Positions 26,105 to 35,770 of a stretch of 64,000 nt of DNA are shown here, piece by piece (position 1 is the stretch's first letter; every line of letters starts with the position of its first letter). Position numbers and translations under genes: made by a program. The stretch is from an archaeon (GTDB lineage Archaea; Nanobdellota; Nanobdellia; SCGC-AAA011-G17; GW2011-AR17). Under the pieces are notes generated by a model. The model did not search any database and was not told where the DNA came from. It saw only the letters and a program-made list of their open reading frames with translations. Location of the stretch: contig JABHLH010000004.1 of the NCBI GenBank assembly GCA_018692925.1, positions 26,523-90,522 of the forward strand. The letters run 5' to 3'.

Positions 26105-26893
26105 TAATACTATTCCTAAACCTAAAATACATCCTAATGTTAAATAAGGCATTGCTGGATAATATTTTCTTTTATCTCCTTTAACAAATAATGCTAATAA
26201 CATTAATGTACAACAAACTGGAATGATATATGTTTTCCAATCTAATAAACCTAAAGAAAATTGTGACATTACAACAGCAGAAAAGATTAATGGGAATCCA
26301 ATATCTCCTCCTCCTAAAATTGCCACTCCTTTTTTGTATGGTACTAAAAGTCCTGCAAAGATTTTTGCTTTACTTTGTGTTTTAGCAAGTTTCACCATAT
26401 GTTTAGTTTTTCTAACTGCAATATAGTCATATACTGAAATTAATGATAATAAAATAAAAACACTAACTACTGATAATAAAGGTGCAAAGACAACAGCAAG
26501 CGCACCATAAATAAATAATTCTGTAAAATTATGAACATAAACATTATCTTTAAATATCTTCCACACAGCAAATATTCCTGCTAATAGTATAGCAAACATC
26601 TCTGGAATAAAAGCATTAAAACTAATTGTTAAGGTTAAAAATATACTCATCAAAAACCAAAATTTCCAAAATTTAAACAATTGAAATTTTATTAAAGCCA
26701 TTGCAACAACTGTAGCTAATAATATTAGTGCAAATATCCAAATGAAAGAAGTTTCTGTACTTGTCTCTGGTCTTTCAATATTTAGTGGTAAGGTATCTAC
26801 ATCATTATATTGTTGATATATTGCCAATCCAAAAATTTGTGACACTAAAAACAGAGCAACAAGAACAAATACAATCTTTGGAGTATGTTTCAT
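26093..26893 (-). CDS. Presenilin-like intramembrane aspartyl protease (A22 type)
   Basis: 266 residues from the ATG at 26893; the 16 residues in front of it in the track look like upstream sequence. Eight to nine hydrophobic segments. The two catalytic aspartates are in VYDYIAVRKTKHMVKLA (YD motif) and ILGGGDIGFP (GxGD motif), and AMPYL near the C terminus stands for the PAL motif. The KTKHMV words are typical of archaeal presenilin homologs. These enzymes cut transmembrane helices, so surface-protein turnover is one possible use here. Confidence 0.85.
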   Translation of the reverse strand: MKHTPKIVFVLVALFLVSQIFGLAIYQQYNDVDTLPLNIERPETSTETSFIWIFALILLATVVAMALIKFQLFKFWKFWFLMSIFLTLTISFNAFIPEMFAILLAGIFAVWKIFKDNVYVHNFTELFIYGALAVVFAPLLSVVSVFILLSLISVYDYIAVRKTKHMVKLAKTQSKAKIFAGLLVPYKKGVAILGGGDIGFPLIFSAVVMSQFSLGLLDWKTYIIPVCCTLMLLALFVKGDKRKYYPAMPYLTLGCILGLGIVLLFI

Positions 26894-26970
26894 TAATAAT
26901 CTAATCTTTAGGAAGTTTAAATAGTTTATTACTAGAAACATTTTTAAATAAAATAGACTTCTAACTAGAC

Positions 26971-27900
26971 ATGAGAGAGAGTGATTTTATTAGTTTTGAA
27001 AATCTTAATAAAAAATTCGGTAAACATACCGTAATAAATAATCTAGATTTGAATATCCCTTTTGAAGGAGTCTTTGGAATTATGGGTCTTTCTGGTTGTG
27101 GAAAAACCACTTTACTAAATATGCTTATTGGATTTTGGCATCCTGACAAAGGTAGAGTTCTCTACAATGCTATTGACATTCATAGAAATAAACAAATCAT
27201 TAGTCAGCTTTTCGGATTTGCAACTCAAGATGGAAGTGTTTATCCCAAACTAACTGTTGAAGAAAATTTACATTACTTTGGAAAGTTATACAATATGAGA
27301 GGTTCAGACATTGAAAAAAGAATGGATGAAATTTTAGATTTTGTTGACTTAAAAGATTCAAGAAACGAAATTGCTGGTGAACTTTCTACTGGTATGTATA
27401 GAAGATTAGACATTGCTTGTTCAATGATTCACAATCCTAAAGTTTTACTTTTAGATGAACCAACTGGTAACTTAGATCCTGTACTTAGAAAAAAATTAAT
27501 GGCTTTAATAAAAAAAATTAGCGACGAAGGAACAAAAGTAATTATCACTTCTCATTTACTTGGTGAGGTTGAACACATTTGTGACACTTTAGCTATTTTA
27601 CATAATGGTAATATTGTAGAGATGGGTTCTCCTGAAGAACTTAAAGATAAATATACAACTGATCAAGTAATAAGATTTGAAACCAAAAAGAAAGATTATA
27701 CTAAGATTATTGCTACATTAAAGAGATCTGGTGTTAAAAAAATCTTCCAGAAGGACAAGGACATATATTTATACACCAAAGATGCTGATAGAATTTTATC
27801 ACAAATTTTAAATTTTGTTTTAGTAAATAAAGATGAAGTAATAAATGTTGAAGTTAGTAAACCTTCAATTGAAGAAGTATTTGAGGCTGTTACAAGATGA
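26971..27900 (+). CDS. ABC transporter ATP-binding subunit
   Basis: 309 residues. Walker A GLSGCGKTT (about 41-49), Q-loop ATQDGSVYP, signature ELSTGMYRRLD, Walker B VLLLDEPTGNLDP and the H-loop in ITSHLLGEVE are all present, with a C-terminal domain typical of ABC-2 exporters. It energises export of an unknown substrate through the permease encoded next, whose start overlaps its stop (ATGA). The two genes face away from the presenilin-like gene. Confidence 0.92.
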   Translation: MRESDFISFENLNKKFGKHTVINNLDLNIPFEGVFGIMGLSGCGKTTLLNMLIGFWHPDKGRVLYNAIDIHRNKQIISQLFGFATQDGSVYPKLTVEENLHYFGKLYNMRGSDIEKRMDEILDFVDLKDSRNEIAGELSTGMYRRLDIACSMIHNPKVLLLDEPTGNLDPVLRKKLMALIKKISDEGTKVIITSHLLGEVEHICDTLAILHNGNIVEMGSPEELKDKYTTDQVIRFETKKKDYTKIIATLKRSGVKKIFQKDKDIYLYTKDADRILSQILNFVLVNKDEVINVEVSKPSIEEVFEAVTR

Positions 27901-29663
27901 GTTTTTTAGCAAGATTAACAAAGAAAGAGGAACCAAAGAAAGAACTTGCTAAAAAGGAAGATAAAAAGGAAGATAAAAAGGAAGATAAAAAGGAAGATAA
28001 AAAGGAAGTAAAAAAAGAACTTCCAAAGAAAGAGTTAACTCCTCAGGATAAAAAATCTAAAACTATTAAACATAATTTTGATGTTTTTATTGAAAGACCA
28101 AAATTAAACATTTTCATAAAAATATTTTACATTCTTTCAAAGAACATGCGACTTTTAGTTAGATCTAAATTATCTGCATTAATTTTCTTTTTCGGTCCAT
28201 TACTTTTAGTTTTCTTAGTAGCATTAGCTTTTAACACATCAACTTTATATGATTTAAATGTTGCAACTTATTCTGAATCTTATTCGGAGTTAGCAGATTC
28301 GATTATAGATGATTTAGTAGAATCTCAATATAATGTTTTAAAATTTGATTCGCAAGAAGAATGTATAGATGCAGTTAAATCGGGTTCATTCCAAGTATGT
28401 TTAAAATTCCCAAGCACGATGGTCGTCGATAATAGTGCCAATAATATTATTCAGATCTTTGTAGACAATTCCAGATTAAATATTGCTTATTTAATTTCTA
28501 GTCAAGTTTCTACAAGAGTTTCAGTTGAAGCTTCAGAGTTAAGTGAAGATTTGGTTACAGACATTTTAACAGTATTAGATACAACAAACACTGAAGTTGT
28601 CCAAAGTAAATCCTTACTAGATTCATTGATTTCAGATAATTCCAAATTAAAATCTTCAAGTTCAAGTATATCTTCAGATTTAACAAGTGTTGACATTGCA
28701 TATTCAGTTTATGATTCATCAGTTATTGATGCTTCCATTTCTTCATTACATTCAACTTATAATATAAGTAGTTCATCAACAGCTGCAATAGAATCTGATA
28801 TTAATACTTTAGAGTCATATTACAGTTCAGCAACTTCAACTTTAGATACATTAGCAACTGCAATTTATTCATCAACATCTTCTATATCTAGTGTTTCATC
28901 AGGATTAACAAGTCAATCTTCAGACTTAGATGAATTAAGTACTAATTTAGGTGTAATCAGCGAAGGTATTTCTTCTCTAACAATTACAAATGTTGAGAAC
29001 ATTGTTACTCCAATTACAACTGACATTGAACCTATTAGTTCGAACAACAGTTATTTATTTTACATTATTCCAACTTTATTAGTAATTTTAATTATGTTTG
29101 TAACTTTGTTAATGAGTTCATCAAATATTATCGAAGAAAAAACTTCAAGAGCTTACTTTAGAAATTTCATTACTCCAACAAATTTCCTTTTCTTCATGAT
29201 TGGAGAGTTTATATCCAATTTTATTGTTTTAGTTTTACAATCTTCAATTATTATGCTTATTTTATTTTACTTCTTTAACGAACTTGGTTATCAGTTATTC
29301 CTCTTTGCTGGTGGGGTTTTGATTTTAATTGGTTCATTTTACATATTATTAGGAATGCTTATAGGATACTTATTCAATACAAAGCAGAGTGTAACTTTAG
29401 CTACAGTTTCAGCAGCTTTAATCATGCTTTTCTTTTCAAACACCATTTTACCACTTGAAACTCTATCTTCCTTTACAAGACAAATTGTGATGTTTAATCC
29501 ATTTATTATAGGTGAAGGTCTATTGAAGAAGATATTTTTATTTAATTCTAGCTTTGCAGATATTGCTGTACAATTCTATATATTGGTCGGATTCTGTATA
29601 CTTACCTTGATTCTAGCTATTATAGCTAAATATATCTCTAAAAAGTACATAAATTCTATGTAA
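27897..29663 (+). CDS. ABC-2 type permease with KKEDKKED N-terminal repeat
   Basis: 588 residues. A lysine/glutamate repeat occupies residues 10-50. One membrane span near 97-117 is followed by a large external region of about 270 residues rich in Ser and Thr with predicted coiled coil (YhgE/Pip-like layout), then five to six spans from about 395 to the C terminus (IIPTLLVILIMFVTLLMS, EFISNFIVLVLQSSIIMLI). This is the ABC-2 family form used for exporting lipids, drugs or polymers. It pairs with the ATPase gene upstream and is followed by a TrmB-type regulator. Confidence 0.85.
   Translation: MSFLARLTKKEEPKKELAKKEDKKEDKKEDKKEDKKEVKKELPKKELTPQDKKSKTIKHNFDVFIERPKLNIFIKIFYILSKNMRLLVRSKLSALIFFFGPLLLVFLVALAFNTSTLYDLNVATYSESYSELADSIIDDLVESQYNVLKFDSQEECIDAVKSGSFQVCLKFPSTMVVDNSANNIIQIFVDNSRLNIAYLISSQVSTRVSVEASELSEDLVTDILTVLDTTNTEVVQSKSLLDSLISDNSKLKSSSSSISSDLTSVDIAYSVYDSSVIDASISSLHSTYNISSSSTAAIESDINTLESYYSSATSTLDTLATAIYSSTSSISSVSSGLTSQSSDLDELSTNLGVISEGISSLTITNVENIVTPITTDIEPISSNNSYLFYIIPTLLVILIMFVTLLMSSSNIIEEKTSRAYFRNFITPTNFLFFMIGEFISNFIVLVLQSSIIMLILFYFFNELGYQLFLFAGGVLILIGSFYILLGMLIGYLFNTKQSVTLATVSAALIMLFFSNTILPLETLSSFTRQIVMFNPFIIGEGLLKKIFLFNSSFADIAVQFYILVGFCILTLILAIIAKYISKKYINSM
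27951..28008 (+). repeat. 12-bp tandem repeat in permease gene
   Basis: About five in-frame copies of AAAAAGGAAGAT encode KKED units in the cytoplasmic N terminus of the ABC-2 permease. Copy number is likely variable because units are identical. Confidence 0.9.
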
Positions 29664-29698
29664 AAGTTACTACTGGTGTGAAGTGAATAAAACGAAAG

Positions 29699-29708
29699 AT
29701 TTATAAAG
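29699..29708 (+). promoter_or_regulatory. TATA box upstream of TrmB-type regulator
   Basis: ATTTATAAAG lies about 40 nt before the ATG at 29745, so here a short leader of about 15 nt with GGAG is expected, unlike the leaderless genes nearby. Confidence 0.5.
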
Positions 29709-29744
29709 GATTTATTTTTCTGTTTCTTTAGTATTGGAGAAAAA

Positions 29745-30548
29745 ATGATCGTAAATGAAGAATTTTTAAAAAAAATCAGATCCTCATTTGATTTAAATAT
29801 TTATGAAGCAAAAGTATGGACAGCATTGCTATCAAGAGGTGTAGCTACAGCTGGAGAACTTGCTGATATTTCAGGCGTACCAAGAAGCAGAAGTTATGAT
29901 GTTCTTGAAAATTTAGAGAAAAAAAGTTTTATTATAATGAAACTTGGAAAGCCTATCAAATATATTGCAGTAAAACCTGAAGAAATTCTAAAGAGGAGAA
30001 AACAGAAATTAGAGAATGAAGCAAAAGAAAGTATTGTTCAATTAGAAAGCGTTTCAAGCACTCCTACATACAAAGAAATCGAACAGTTATACAAACATGG
30101 TATCGATAGAATTGAACCTGCAGATCTTTCTGGAATCTTAAAAGGAAGAAAAAATGTATATGATCATTTAAAATCTATGTTTTCAAATGCTGAAGATACA
30201 GTTTCTATTATGACTACAGAAAAAGGTTTACTAAGAAAACTTGATGTTCTAAAAAATGTTGTTAAAAAAGCAAAAGCTCGTGGTGTTAAAGTTAGAATTG
30301 TTGCACCTATCAAAGAACTCTCATTCTTATCAAAGGATGTTAAAGATGCTGTTGATGTAAGAGTTTCTGATGAAATAACTAAAGCAAGATTTATTCTTGT
30401 TGATGGAAAAGAATTGCTTTTCATGCTTTCAGATGATCAAGAAGTTCATGAAGCATATGATATGGGTATTTGGGTAAAAACACCTTACTTTACACAAGCT
30501 TTAGATCAGATGTTTGAATTAAATTGGAAAGTTTTGAAGAGGGCTTAG
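29745..30548 (+). CDS. TrmB family transcriptional regulator
   Basis: 267 residues. The N-terminal winged helix (LNIYEAKVWTALLSRGVATAGELADISGVPRSRSYDVLENLEKKSFI, 12-60) is the TrmB DNA-binding domain, followed by a helical linker and a phospholipase-D-like sensor half (ILKGRKNVYDHLKSMFSNAEDTVSIMT, about 130-260). TrmB proteins control sugar transporters and metabolism in archaea. A role in controlling the adjacent ABC exporter is possible but not shown. A GGAG sits 7 nt before the ATG. Confidence 0.88.
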   Translation: MIVNEEFLKKIRSSFDLNIYEAKVWTALLSRGVATAGELADISGVPRSRSYDVLENLEKKSFIIMKLGKPIKYIAVKPEEILKRRKQKLENEAKESIVQLESVSSTPTYKEIEQLYKHGIDRIEPADLSGILKGRKNVYDHLKSMFSNAEDTVSIMTTEKGLLRKLDVLKNVVKKAKARGVKVRIVAPIKELSFLSKDVKDAVDVRVSDEITKARFILVDGKELLFMLSDDQEVHEAYDMGIWVKTPYFTQALDQMFELNWKVLKRA

Positions 30549-30552
30549 ATAA

Positions 30553-30855
30553 ATGAATTTCCAAAGAGAAGATATAAAATATTTTCTAGTAACTTCATTT
30601 TTAATTGGAGCTTGTTGGTTTAATGAAAATATAAAATCAGATCAAGAAATTGCTCAAGATATTTGTTATGAAGATACTACAAGATTAAATGCTACATATT
30701 CTTTAACTAGATTAGATTCATTAGCAAGAGATTATTGTGAAGGAGAAATAACAGAAGATTGTCAAACTGACTTAACAGAATACGCAAATAGTTTACATGC
30801 AGTAGCACATATTAGGGTTGATGAAGACACAATTACTAAAATTTGTGAAGAATAA
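30553..30855 (+). CDS. Small exported or membrane-anchored protein
   Basis: 100 residues. A hydrophobic segment YFLVTSFLIGACWF at 9-22 acts as signal anchor or signal peptide; the rest is acidic with five cysteines after the segment. It starts 4 nt after the TrmB stop and is probably co-transcribed. No family recognised. Confidence 0.6.
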   Translation: MNFQREDIKYFLVTSFLIGACWFNENIKSDQEIAQDICYEDTTRLNATYSLTRLDSLARDYCEGEITEDCQTDLTEYANSLHAVAHIRVDEDTITKICEE

Positions 30856-30918
30856 ACTATTTTTTTAATAATTTCTATCCCAAACCTTTAAAAATCTCTA
30901 TAAATTACTCTATTCTTA

Positions 30919-32403
30919 ATGAAAGACCTAATTCGTAGCCTTCATCCATTGGAGAGAAAAGTTATTCCCAATTTAAAAAATAATATAACATTAAAGGAAT
31001 TAGCTGAATCTTCAAACTTACAAGAAGTTGAAGCTATGAGAGCATTACAATGGTTAGAAAATAAAAAGGTCCTAAGTTCTAAACAAAATATCACTGAAGA
31101 GATTTCTTTATCTGATTTAGGTACTAAATATCTAAAAAAAGGATTACCTGAGAGAAGATTATTAGAACAGATTAAGGATAAACCTTTACAAATTAGAGAA
31201 ATCAAATTAGACAAGGGTGAAATTAACATTGCTCTTGGAGAATTAAAGAAAAAGGCAGCGATTCAATTAGGAAAAGAAATTTCAATTACTGATCAAGGTA
31301 AAAAAATATTAGATAAAGAATCTTTAGAAGAAAAATTCTTAAAATCTTTACCTAAAATTCTTAAAGATCTTTCTGATGAAGAAAAACATGCTTATGAAGC
31401 TTTAAAGAAAAGAAGAGATTTAATTATTACAAAATCACTAAAAGAAAGAAAAATCAAACTTACAGATCTAGGAAAAGATTTATGCAAAGAAAAAATAGAT
31501 CTAGATTTAATTGAATCTTTAACTCCACAAATTCTAAAAGATAACATTTGGAAGAGCAAAGATTTCCGATCATACGATGTAAAAATTAATGTTCCTCAAA
31601 TTTATGGTGGGCGAAGACAACCTTACATGGAGTCTTTAACAAAAATGAAACATAAATTAGTACAACTTGGTTTCGAAGAGATGGTTGGTCCATTGATTGA
31701 GACTGAATTTTTCAACTTTGATGTTTTATTCCAACCTCAAAATCATCCAGCAAGAACTATGACTGACACTTATCATTTAAAGAAACCTGTTCATGGTAAA
31801 TTACCTGATGAACTTGTTGTAAACAGAGTAAAACTTGCACATGAAGAAGGTGGACAAACTCTTTCTAAAGGTTGGGGTTACAAATGGTCTCCAGAGATTG
31901 CTATGCAGTTAATGCCTCGAGCACACACAACAGCTTTATCAGCTAGAACAATGGCAAAGGGTGTAAAGGTTCCTTGTAGATATTTCGCAATTGGTAGATG
32001 CTATAGGCCTGATGTTTTAGATGCAACTCACTTAATTGAATTTAATCAAATGGAAGGTTTTGTTGCTGACGAATCCATTTCTTTTAAAACATTATTAGGA
32101 ATATTAAAACAATTCGCAATTGAAGTTGCTGGTGCTGAAGAAGTAAGATTCTATCCAGATTATTATCCATTCACAGAACCTTCAGTTCAAATCTCAGCAA
32201 AGCATCCAACTTTAGGTTGGGTAGAGCTTGGTGGTGCAGGAATTTTCAGACCTGAAGTTACAAATCCCTTAAACATTGATGTACCTGTAATGGCTTGGGG
32301 TTTTGGAATTGACAGATTAATTATGTTCAAATTAGGAATAAAAGACATTAGATATTTATTTAGTCAAGATTTAAAATGGTTAAGACAACCGAGGATGGTT
32401 TAA
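30919..32403 (+). CDS. pheS: Phenylalanyl-tRNA synthetase alpha subunit
   Basis: 494 residues, usual length for archaeal PheS. Winged-helix domains fill the first 200 residues; the class II core has motif 1 around GGRRQPYMESLTKM, motif 2 near RYFAIGRCYRPDVLDATHLIEFNQMEGF and motif 3 in MAWGFGIDRLIM. It charges tRNA-Phe as an alpha2beta2 complex with PheT. The stop codon is 1 nt from the pheT start. Confidence 0.96.
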   Translation: MKDLIRSLHPLERKVIPNLKNNITLKELAESSNLQEVEAMRALQWLENKKVLSSKQNITEEISLSDLGTKYLKKGLPERRLLEQIKDKPLQIREIKLDKGEINIALGELKKKAAIQLGKEISITDQGKKILDKESLEEKFLKSLPKILKDLSDEEKHAYEALKKRRDLIITKSLKERKIKLTDLGKDLCKEKIDLDLIESLTPQILKDNIWKSKDFRSYDVKINVPQIYGGRRQPYMESLTKMKHKLVQLGFEEMVGPLIETEFFNFDVLFQPQNHPARTMTDTYHLKKPVHGKLPDELVVNRVKLAHEEGGQTLSKGWGYKWSPEIAMQLMPRAHTTALSARTMAKGVKVPCRYFAIGRCYRPDVLDATHLIEFNQMEGFVADESISFKTLLGILKQFAIEVAGAEEVRFYPDYYPFTEPSVQISAKHPTLGWVELGGAGIFRPEVTNPLNIDVPVMAWGFGIDRLIMFKLGIKDIRYLFSQDLKWLRQPRMV

Positions 32404-32404
32404 G

Positions 32405-34075
32405 ATGCCCACAATAAATGTATCAATAAAGGACTTGAATATGCTTTCAGCTAAAGAATTCACTTATGAAGAACTTGAGAGCGAAGCAATTCTTTTAGTT
32501 AAAGGTGAGATTGAAGGTGTAGATGGTGATGATATAATTGTAGATGTAAAGGATTCAAATCGTCCTGACTTATGGTCTACTGAAGGTATTGCAAGAGTTT
32601 TAAAATCTCATTATACGGATGAAAAAGGAATCAAAGAATACAAAGTTGAAGAATCTGATATTTATTTACATGTTGACAGGACTGTTGACGATGTTCGTCC
32701 ATTTATTGTTGCTGCTGTAATTGAAGATGTAGAAATTACTGAAGATTTACTAATCCAATTAATTCAAATTCAAGAAAAAGTTTGTTTATCTTTTGGTAGA
32801 AAAAGAAAAAGAGTTGCTTTAGGTATTTATGATTTTGATAAAATTAAATCTCCTTTAACTTACAAGGCTGTAAAACCTGAGTCAGTAAAATTTATTCCTT
32901 TGGAATATAAAGTTGAAATGACTTTAAAGGAAATATTAGAAACTCATCCTAAGGGAATTGAATACAAAGATTTACTAAAAGATTTTGACAAATATCCTAT
33001 TGTTGTCGACTCAAAAAATAATATTTTGTCTATGCCTCCAATTATTAATTCGCAATACTCTGGAAAGGTTTCAGAAAAAACCAAAAATTTATTCCTTGAA
33101 GTAACTGGAACAGATTTAGAAGATACAAAAGTTGCTCTAAACATTTTAGTTGCTGCAATTGCTGATAGATCTGGAAAAATAAAATCTGTAACTTTAGATT
33201 ATGGTGAAGAAAAACTTGTAACTCCTGATTTCACTCCCAAAAAAATGAAAGTTAAATTTGATGACATTGAAAATATTACTGGGATTAAATTAACTTTAAA
33301 AGAAATGAAAGATCTTTTAGAGGGTTTTTGTTACAATGTAAAGAGAGCAAAAGATAGTCTTGAAGTTGAATATCCTTCATACAGACAAGATATTTTACAT
33401 CCTATCGACGTTATTGAAGACATTTTAATTTCATATGGTTACAATAAAATTGAACCTCACTTACCAGAAATTGCAACTGTTGGTGACTTAGATCCATTAG
33501 AAGTTTTCTGTGAAGATGTAAGAAATTTATTACCTGGTTTTGGTGCTCAAGAAATTTTAAACTTTACAATGACTAACATAGAACATCAATTTACAAAAAT
33601 GAATTTAGAAGAAAGAGATGTAATTGAAATTGCAAATCCTGTTTCAAGTAAATGGTCTTGTATAAGGTCTTGGATAATTCCTTCTCTTATGGAATTTTTC
33701 GAAACTAATGTTTCTCAAGAATATCCTCAACAAATTTATGAACTTGGTGATGTACTTATTTTAGACGAATCTGCAGAGACAGGTTGTCACACTGTAAAAA
33801 GATTAGCTTGGGCTTTAGCTGACAAAGAATCTAATTTTACAAAGGCAAAACAAGTATTTGATTTTGTAATGAAATCTATAGGTTTAGAGTATGAAATTAT
33901 TGAAGAAGATCATCCTTCCTTTATTCGTGGTAGGTGTGCAAGAGTAAAAGTTGGAGATAGGAAAGTTGCTTACATTGGAGAGATACATCCTCAAGTTTTA
34001 GAGAACTTTAATTTAGGCTTTCCTGTTTGTGCTTTCGAATTAAACATTTCAGAAATATTTAAATTAAAAAAATAG
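32405..34075 (+). CDS. pheT: Phenylalanyl-tRNA synthetase beta subunit
   Basis: 556 residues, the short archaeal/eukaryotic form. It has an N-terminal IKDLNMLSAKEFTYEELESEAILL, the B3/4 editing region, a B5 domain (YPSYRQDILHPIDVIEDI) and the catalytic-like C-terminal module with PVSSKWSCIRSWIIPSLMEFF. It pairs with PheS and edits mischarged tyrosine. It is the second gene of the pheST operon. Confidence 0.96.
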   Translation: MPTINVSIKDLNMLSAKEFTYEELESEAILLVKGEIEGVDGDDIIVDVKDSNRPDLWSTEGIARVLKSHYTDEKGIKEYKVEESDIYLHVDRTVDDVRPFIVAAVIEDVEITEDLLIQLIQIQEKVCLSFGRKRKRVALGIYDFDKIKSPLTYKAVKPESVKFIPLEYKVEMTLKEILETHPKGIEYKDLLKDFDKYPIVVDSKNNILSMPPIINSQYSGKVSEKTKNLFLEVTGTDLEDTKVALNILVAAIADRSGKIKSVTLDYGEEKLVTPDFTPKKMKVKFDDIENITGIKLTLKEMKDLLEGFCYNVKRAKDSLEVEYPSYRQDILHPIDVIEDILISYGYNKIEPHLPEIATVGDLDPLEVFCEDVRNLLPGFGAQEILNFTMTNIEHQFTKMNLEERDVIEIANPVSSKWSCIRSWIIPSLMEFFETNVSQEYPQQIYELGDVLILDESAETGCHTVKRLAWALADKESNFTKAKQVFDFVMKSIGLEYEIIEEDHPSFIRGRCARVKVGDRKVAYIGEIHPQVLENFNLGFPVCAFELNISEIFKLKK

Positions 34076-34112
34076 AGAAAATTTTAAATAGTAAATTGGT
34101 CTACAAATAATT

Positions 34113-34376
34113 ATGTCTAAGGAAAAATTATGGTGGATGGATATAAAAGATAAAATTAAAATTTCTAAGAAAAGATTTTGTATGCCTCATTATTGGCCTC
34201 ATAAGTTACCTTTTGGAAAAAAAGTATGTAATGAAGCATGTCATATTCATAAGAATCCTATAAGGATGTTACATCATAATTTTTATTGTAAAGTTTTAAA
34301 TTGTCCAAATTATAAATTTATGCGGACCAAAGATAAAAAAATGATTAAGAGAACTTGGCGTAATATATTTTTTTAA
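34113..34376 (+). CDS. Small Cys/His-rich protein
   Basis: 87 residues, very basic, with CMPHYWPH, CNEACHIHKNP, HHNFYCKVLNCPNY: five Cys and seven His that could bind one or two zinc ions. It starts 37 nt after pheT, with AATTTTAAATAG as a possible promoter. It could be an RNA-binding protein; no family is recognised. It converges on the epimerase gene with a 4-nt overlap. Confidence 0.6.
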   Translation: MSKEKLWWMDIKDKIKISKKRFCMPHYWPHKLPFGKKVCNEACHIHKNPIRMLHHNFYCKVLNCPNYKFMRTKDKKMIKRTWRNIFF

Positions 34377-35377
34377 ATTAATTTATAATCAGTATAAAAT
34401 TTTATGGCCTTATTAATTGATTCTTCAAATGTTTGTTTAGGTTTCCATCCTAATTCCATTCTTGCTTTATTAGAATCAAAATATCTATATTTGAAAGTAA
34501 AATTGATTGAATGTGGTGATAAAAGTGGTTTTTTATTTAATGGGAGCAAAGCATATTCCATTAGGCTTAAAGATAATTTTGTTGGTTCAAGGATCCAATT
34601 AGGTGTGATTAGTTTAGGTTTTTTAACATTTAGGGATTTAGCTATAGTACTAAACATTTCTTTGTAAGTAATAGACTCATTTGCAAAAATATAGTTCTCT
34701 CCACTCCTACCTTTTTTCATAACAAGTATGTGAGCATCAATAACATCATCAACTGATAAAACTGAATTTCCTCCAGGGGGGATAAGTTTTAATTTTCCTT
34801 CTTTTATTTTTTTCACAACATTTCCAATGTGCATACAAAGATCTCCTTGTCCATAAATTGTTGTTGGAGATACAATTGAAACATTAAGATTTTGTTTTGC
34901 ATATTTTTCACATTCTTTTATCACTAAATGTTTTGAATACATATACATAACTTTTTTATATTTTTTATAATCAAATTGTGAATCTTCATTTAAAGGTAAT
35001 TTATTTTTTGGAATACCAATACCTGCTGTTGAAGCTGTAACTACAACTTTCTTAACTTTTAGTGTTTTTGCAACTTCAAGAATATTTTTTGTACCTAAAT
35101 AATTAACTTTGTATATTAAATCTTCATCTAATTTATTGTAAGAAACAATACCTGCAATTTGATAAACATAATCACAACCTTCCATTGCTTTGTAAACATC
35201 TTTTATATTAGTAATATCTCCTGTAATTACTTCTAGTTTTAAACCATCTAAAAAAGGGTGCCAAGTTCCTTTAAGGATAAATATTCTAACATCATTACCT
35301 TCTTCAACTAATTTCTTAGTCAGATTTGCACCAACACAACCTGACGCTCCAGTAATTAAAATTTTAGATTTTTCCAT
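34373..35377 (-). CDS. NAD(P)-dependent epimerase/reductase (extended SDR)
   Basis: 334 residues. Rossmann motif GASGCVGANL at 9-18, the TASTAGIG strand with the catalytic Ser/Thr and the YSKHLVIKE Tyr-x3-Lys pair near 148. The downstream IVSPTTIYGQGD is typical of dihydroflavonol-reductase/3-beta-hydroxysteroid-like SDRs. The substrate could be a nucleotide sugar or a lipid. It is last in a leftward three-gene run with a membrane protein and a second SDR. Confidence 0.85.
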   Translation of the reverse strand: MEKSKILITGASGCVGANLTKKLVEEGNDVRIFILKGTWHPFLDGLKLEVITGDITNIKDVYKAMEGCDYVYQIAGIVSYNKLDEDLIYKVNYLGTKNILEVAKTLKVKKVVVTASTAGIGIPKNKLPLNEDSQFDYKKYKKVMYMYSKHLVIKECEKYAKQNLNVSIVSPTTIYGQGDLCMHIGNVVKKIKEGKLKLIPPGGNSVLSVDDVIDAHILVMKKGRSGENYIFANESITYKEMFSTIAKSLNVKKPKLITPNWILEPTKLSLSLMEYALLPLNKKPLLSPHSINFTFKYRYFDSNKARMELGWKPKQTFEESINKAIKFYTDYKLI

Positions 35378-35756
35378 CTTGTTCTCCTTTAAATATTATA
35401 TAAAAAATGATTATTAAAACTAAAGCTAAACCTATTGCTCCACCAAGTGAAAGAAAAGATAAATAATCTAAATGTTCACCTGCAGTAAATATAATGAAAA
35501 CGACTTCATCAATAATCATACCTGCTCCAATAGCAAAAGTAAATAAATCTATTTTATTTAATACTTTATTCTTAGAAAAAAATCTTGAAAAACCTGATAA
35601 TAATACTAAAAAGATACCTATAAACATATGGTGTATTTCATATCCTAAGATATAAATCGATTTTTCTTGAATTATTAAAACCCAAAATCTTAGTAATAAT
35701 ATAGTAATTATAAATATGGCAATGAATAATAAAAGTTCTTTTTTCTTTTTTTTCAT
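35364..35756 (-). CDS. Four-span integral membrane protein
   Basis: 130 residues with four hydrophobic segments (8-28, 33-55, 68-90, 100-122) and a very basic MKKKKKE start that places the N terminus inside. The loop GYEIHHMFIG contains two adjacent histidines. It overlaps the following SDR gene by 14 nt and follows the first SDR by 14 nt, so it probably works in the same pathway. No family is recognised. Confidence 0.7.
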   Translation of the reverse strand: MKKKKKELLLFIAIFIITILLLRFWVLIIQEKSIYILGYEIHHMFIGIFLVLLSGFSRFFSKNKVLNKIDLFTFAIGAGMIIDEVVFIIFTAGEHLDYLSFLSLGGAIGLALVLIIIFYIIFKGEQDGKI

Positions 35757-35770
35757 TAATACATAGAAAT

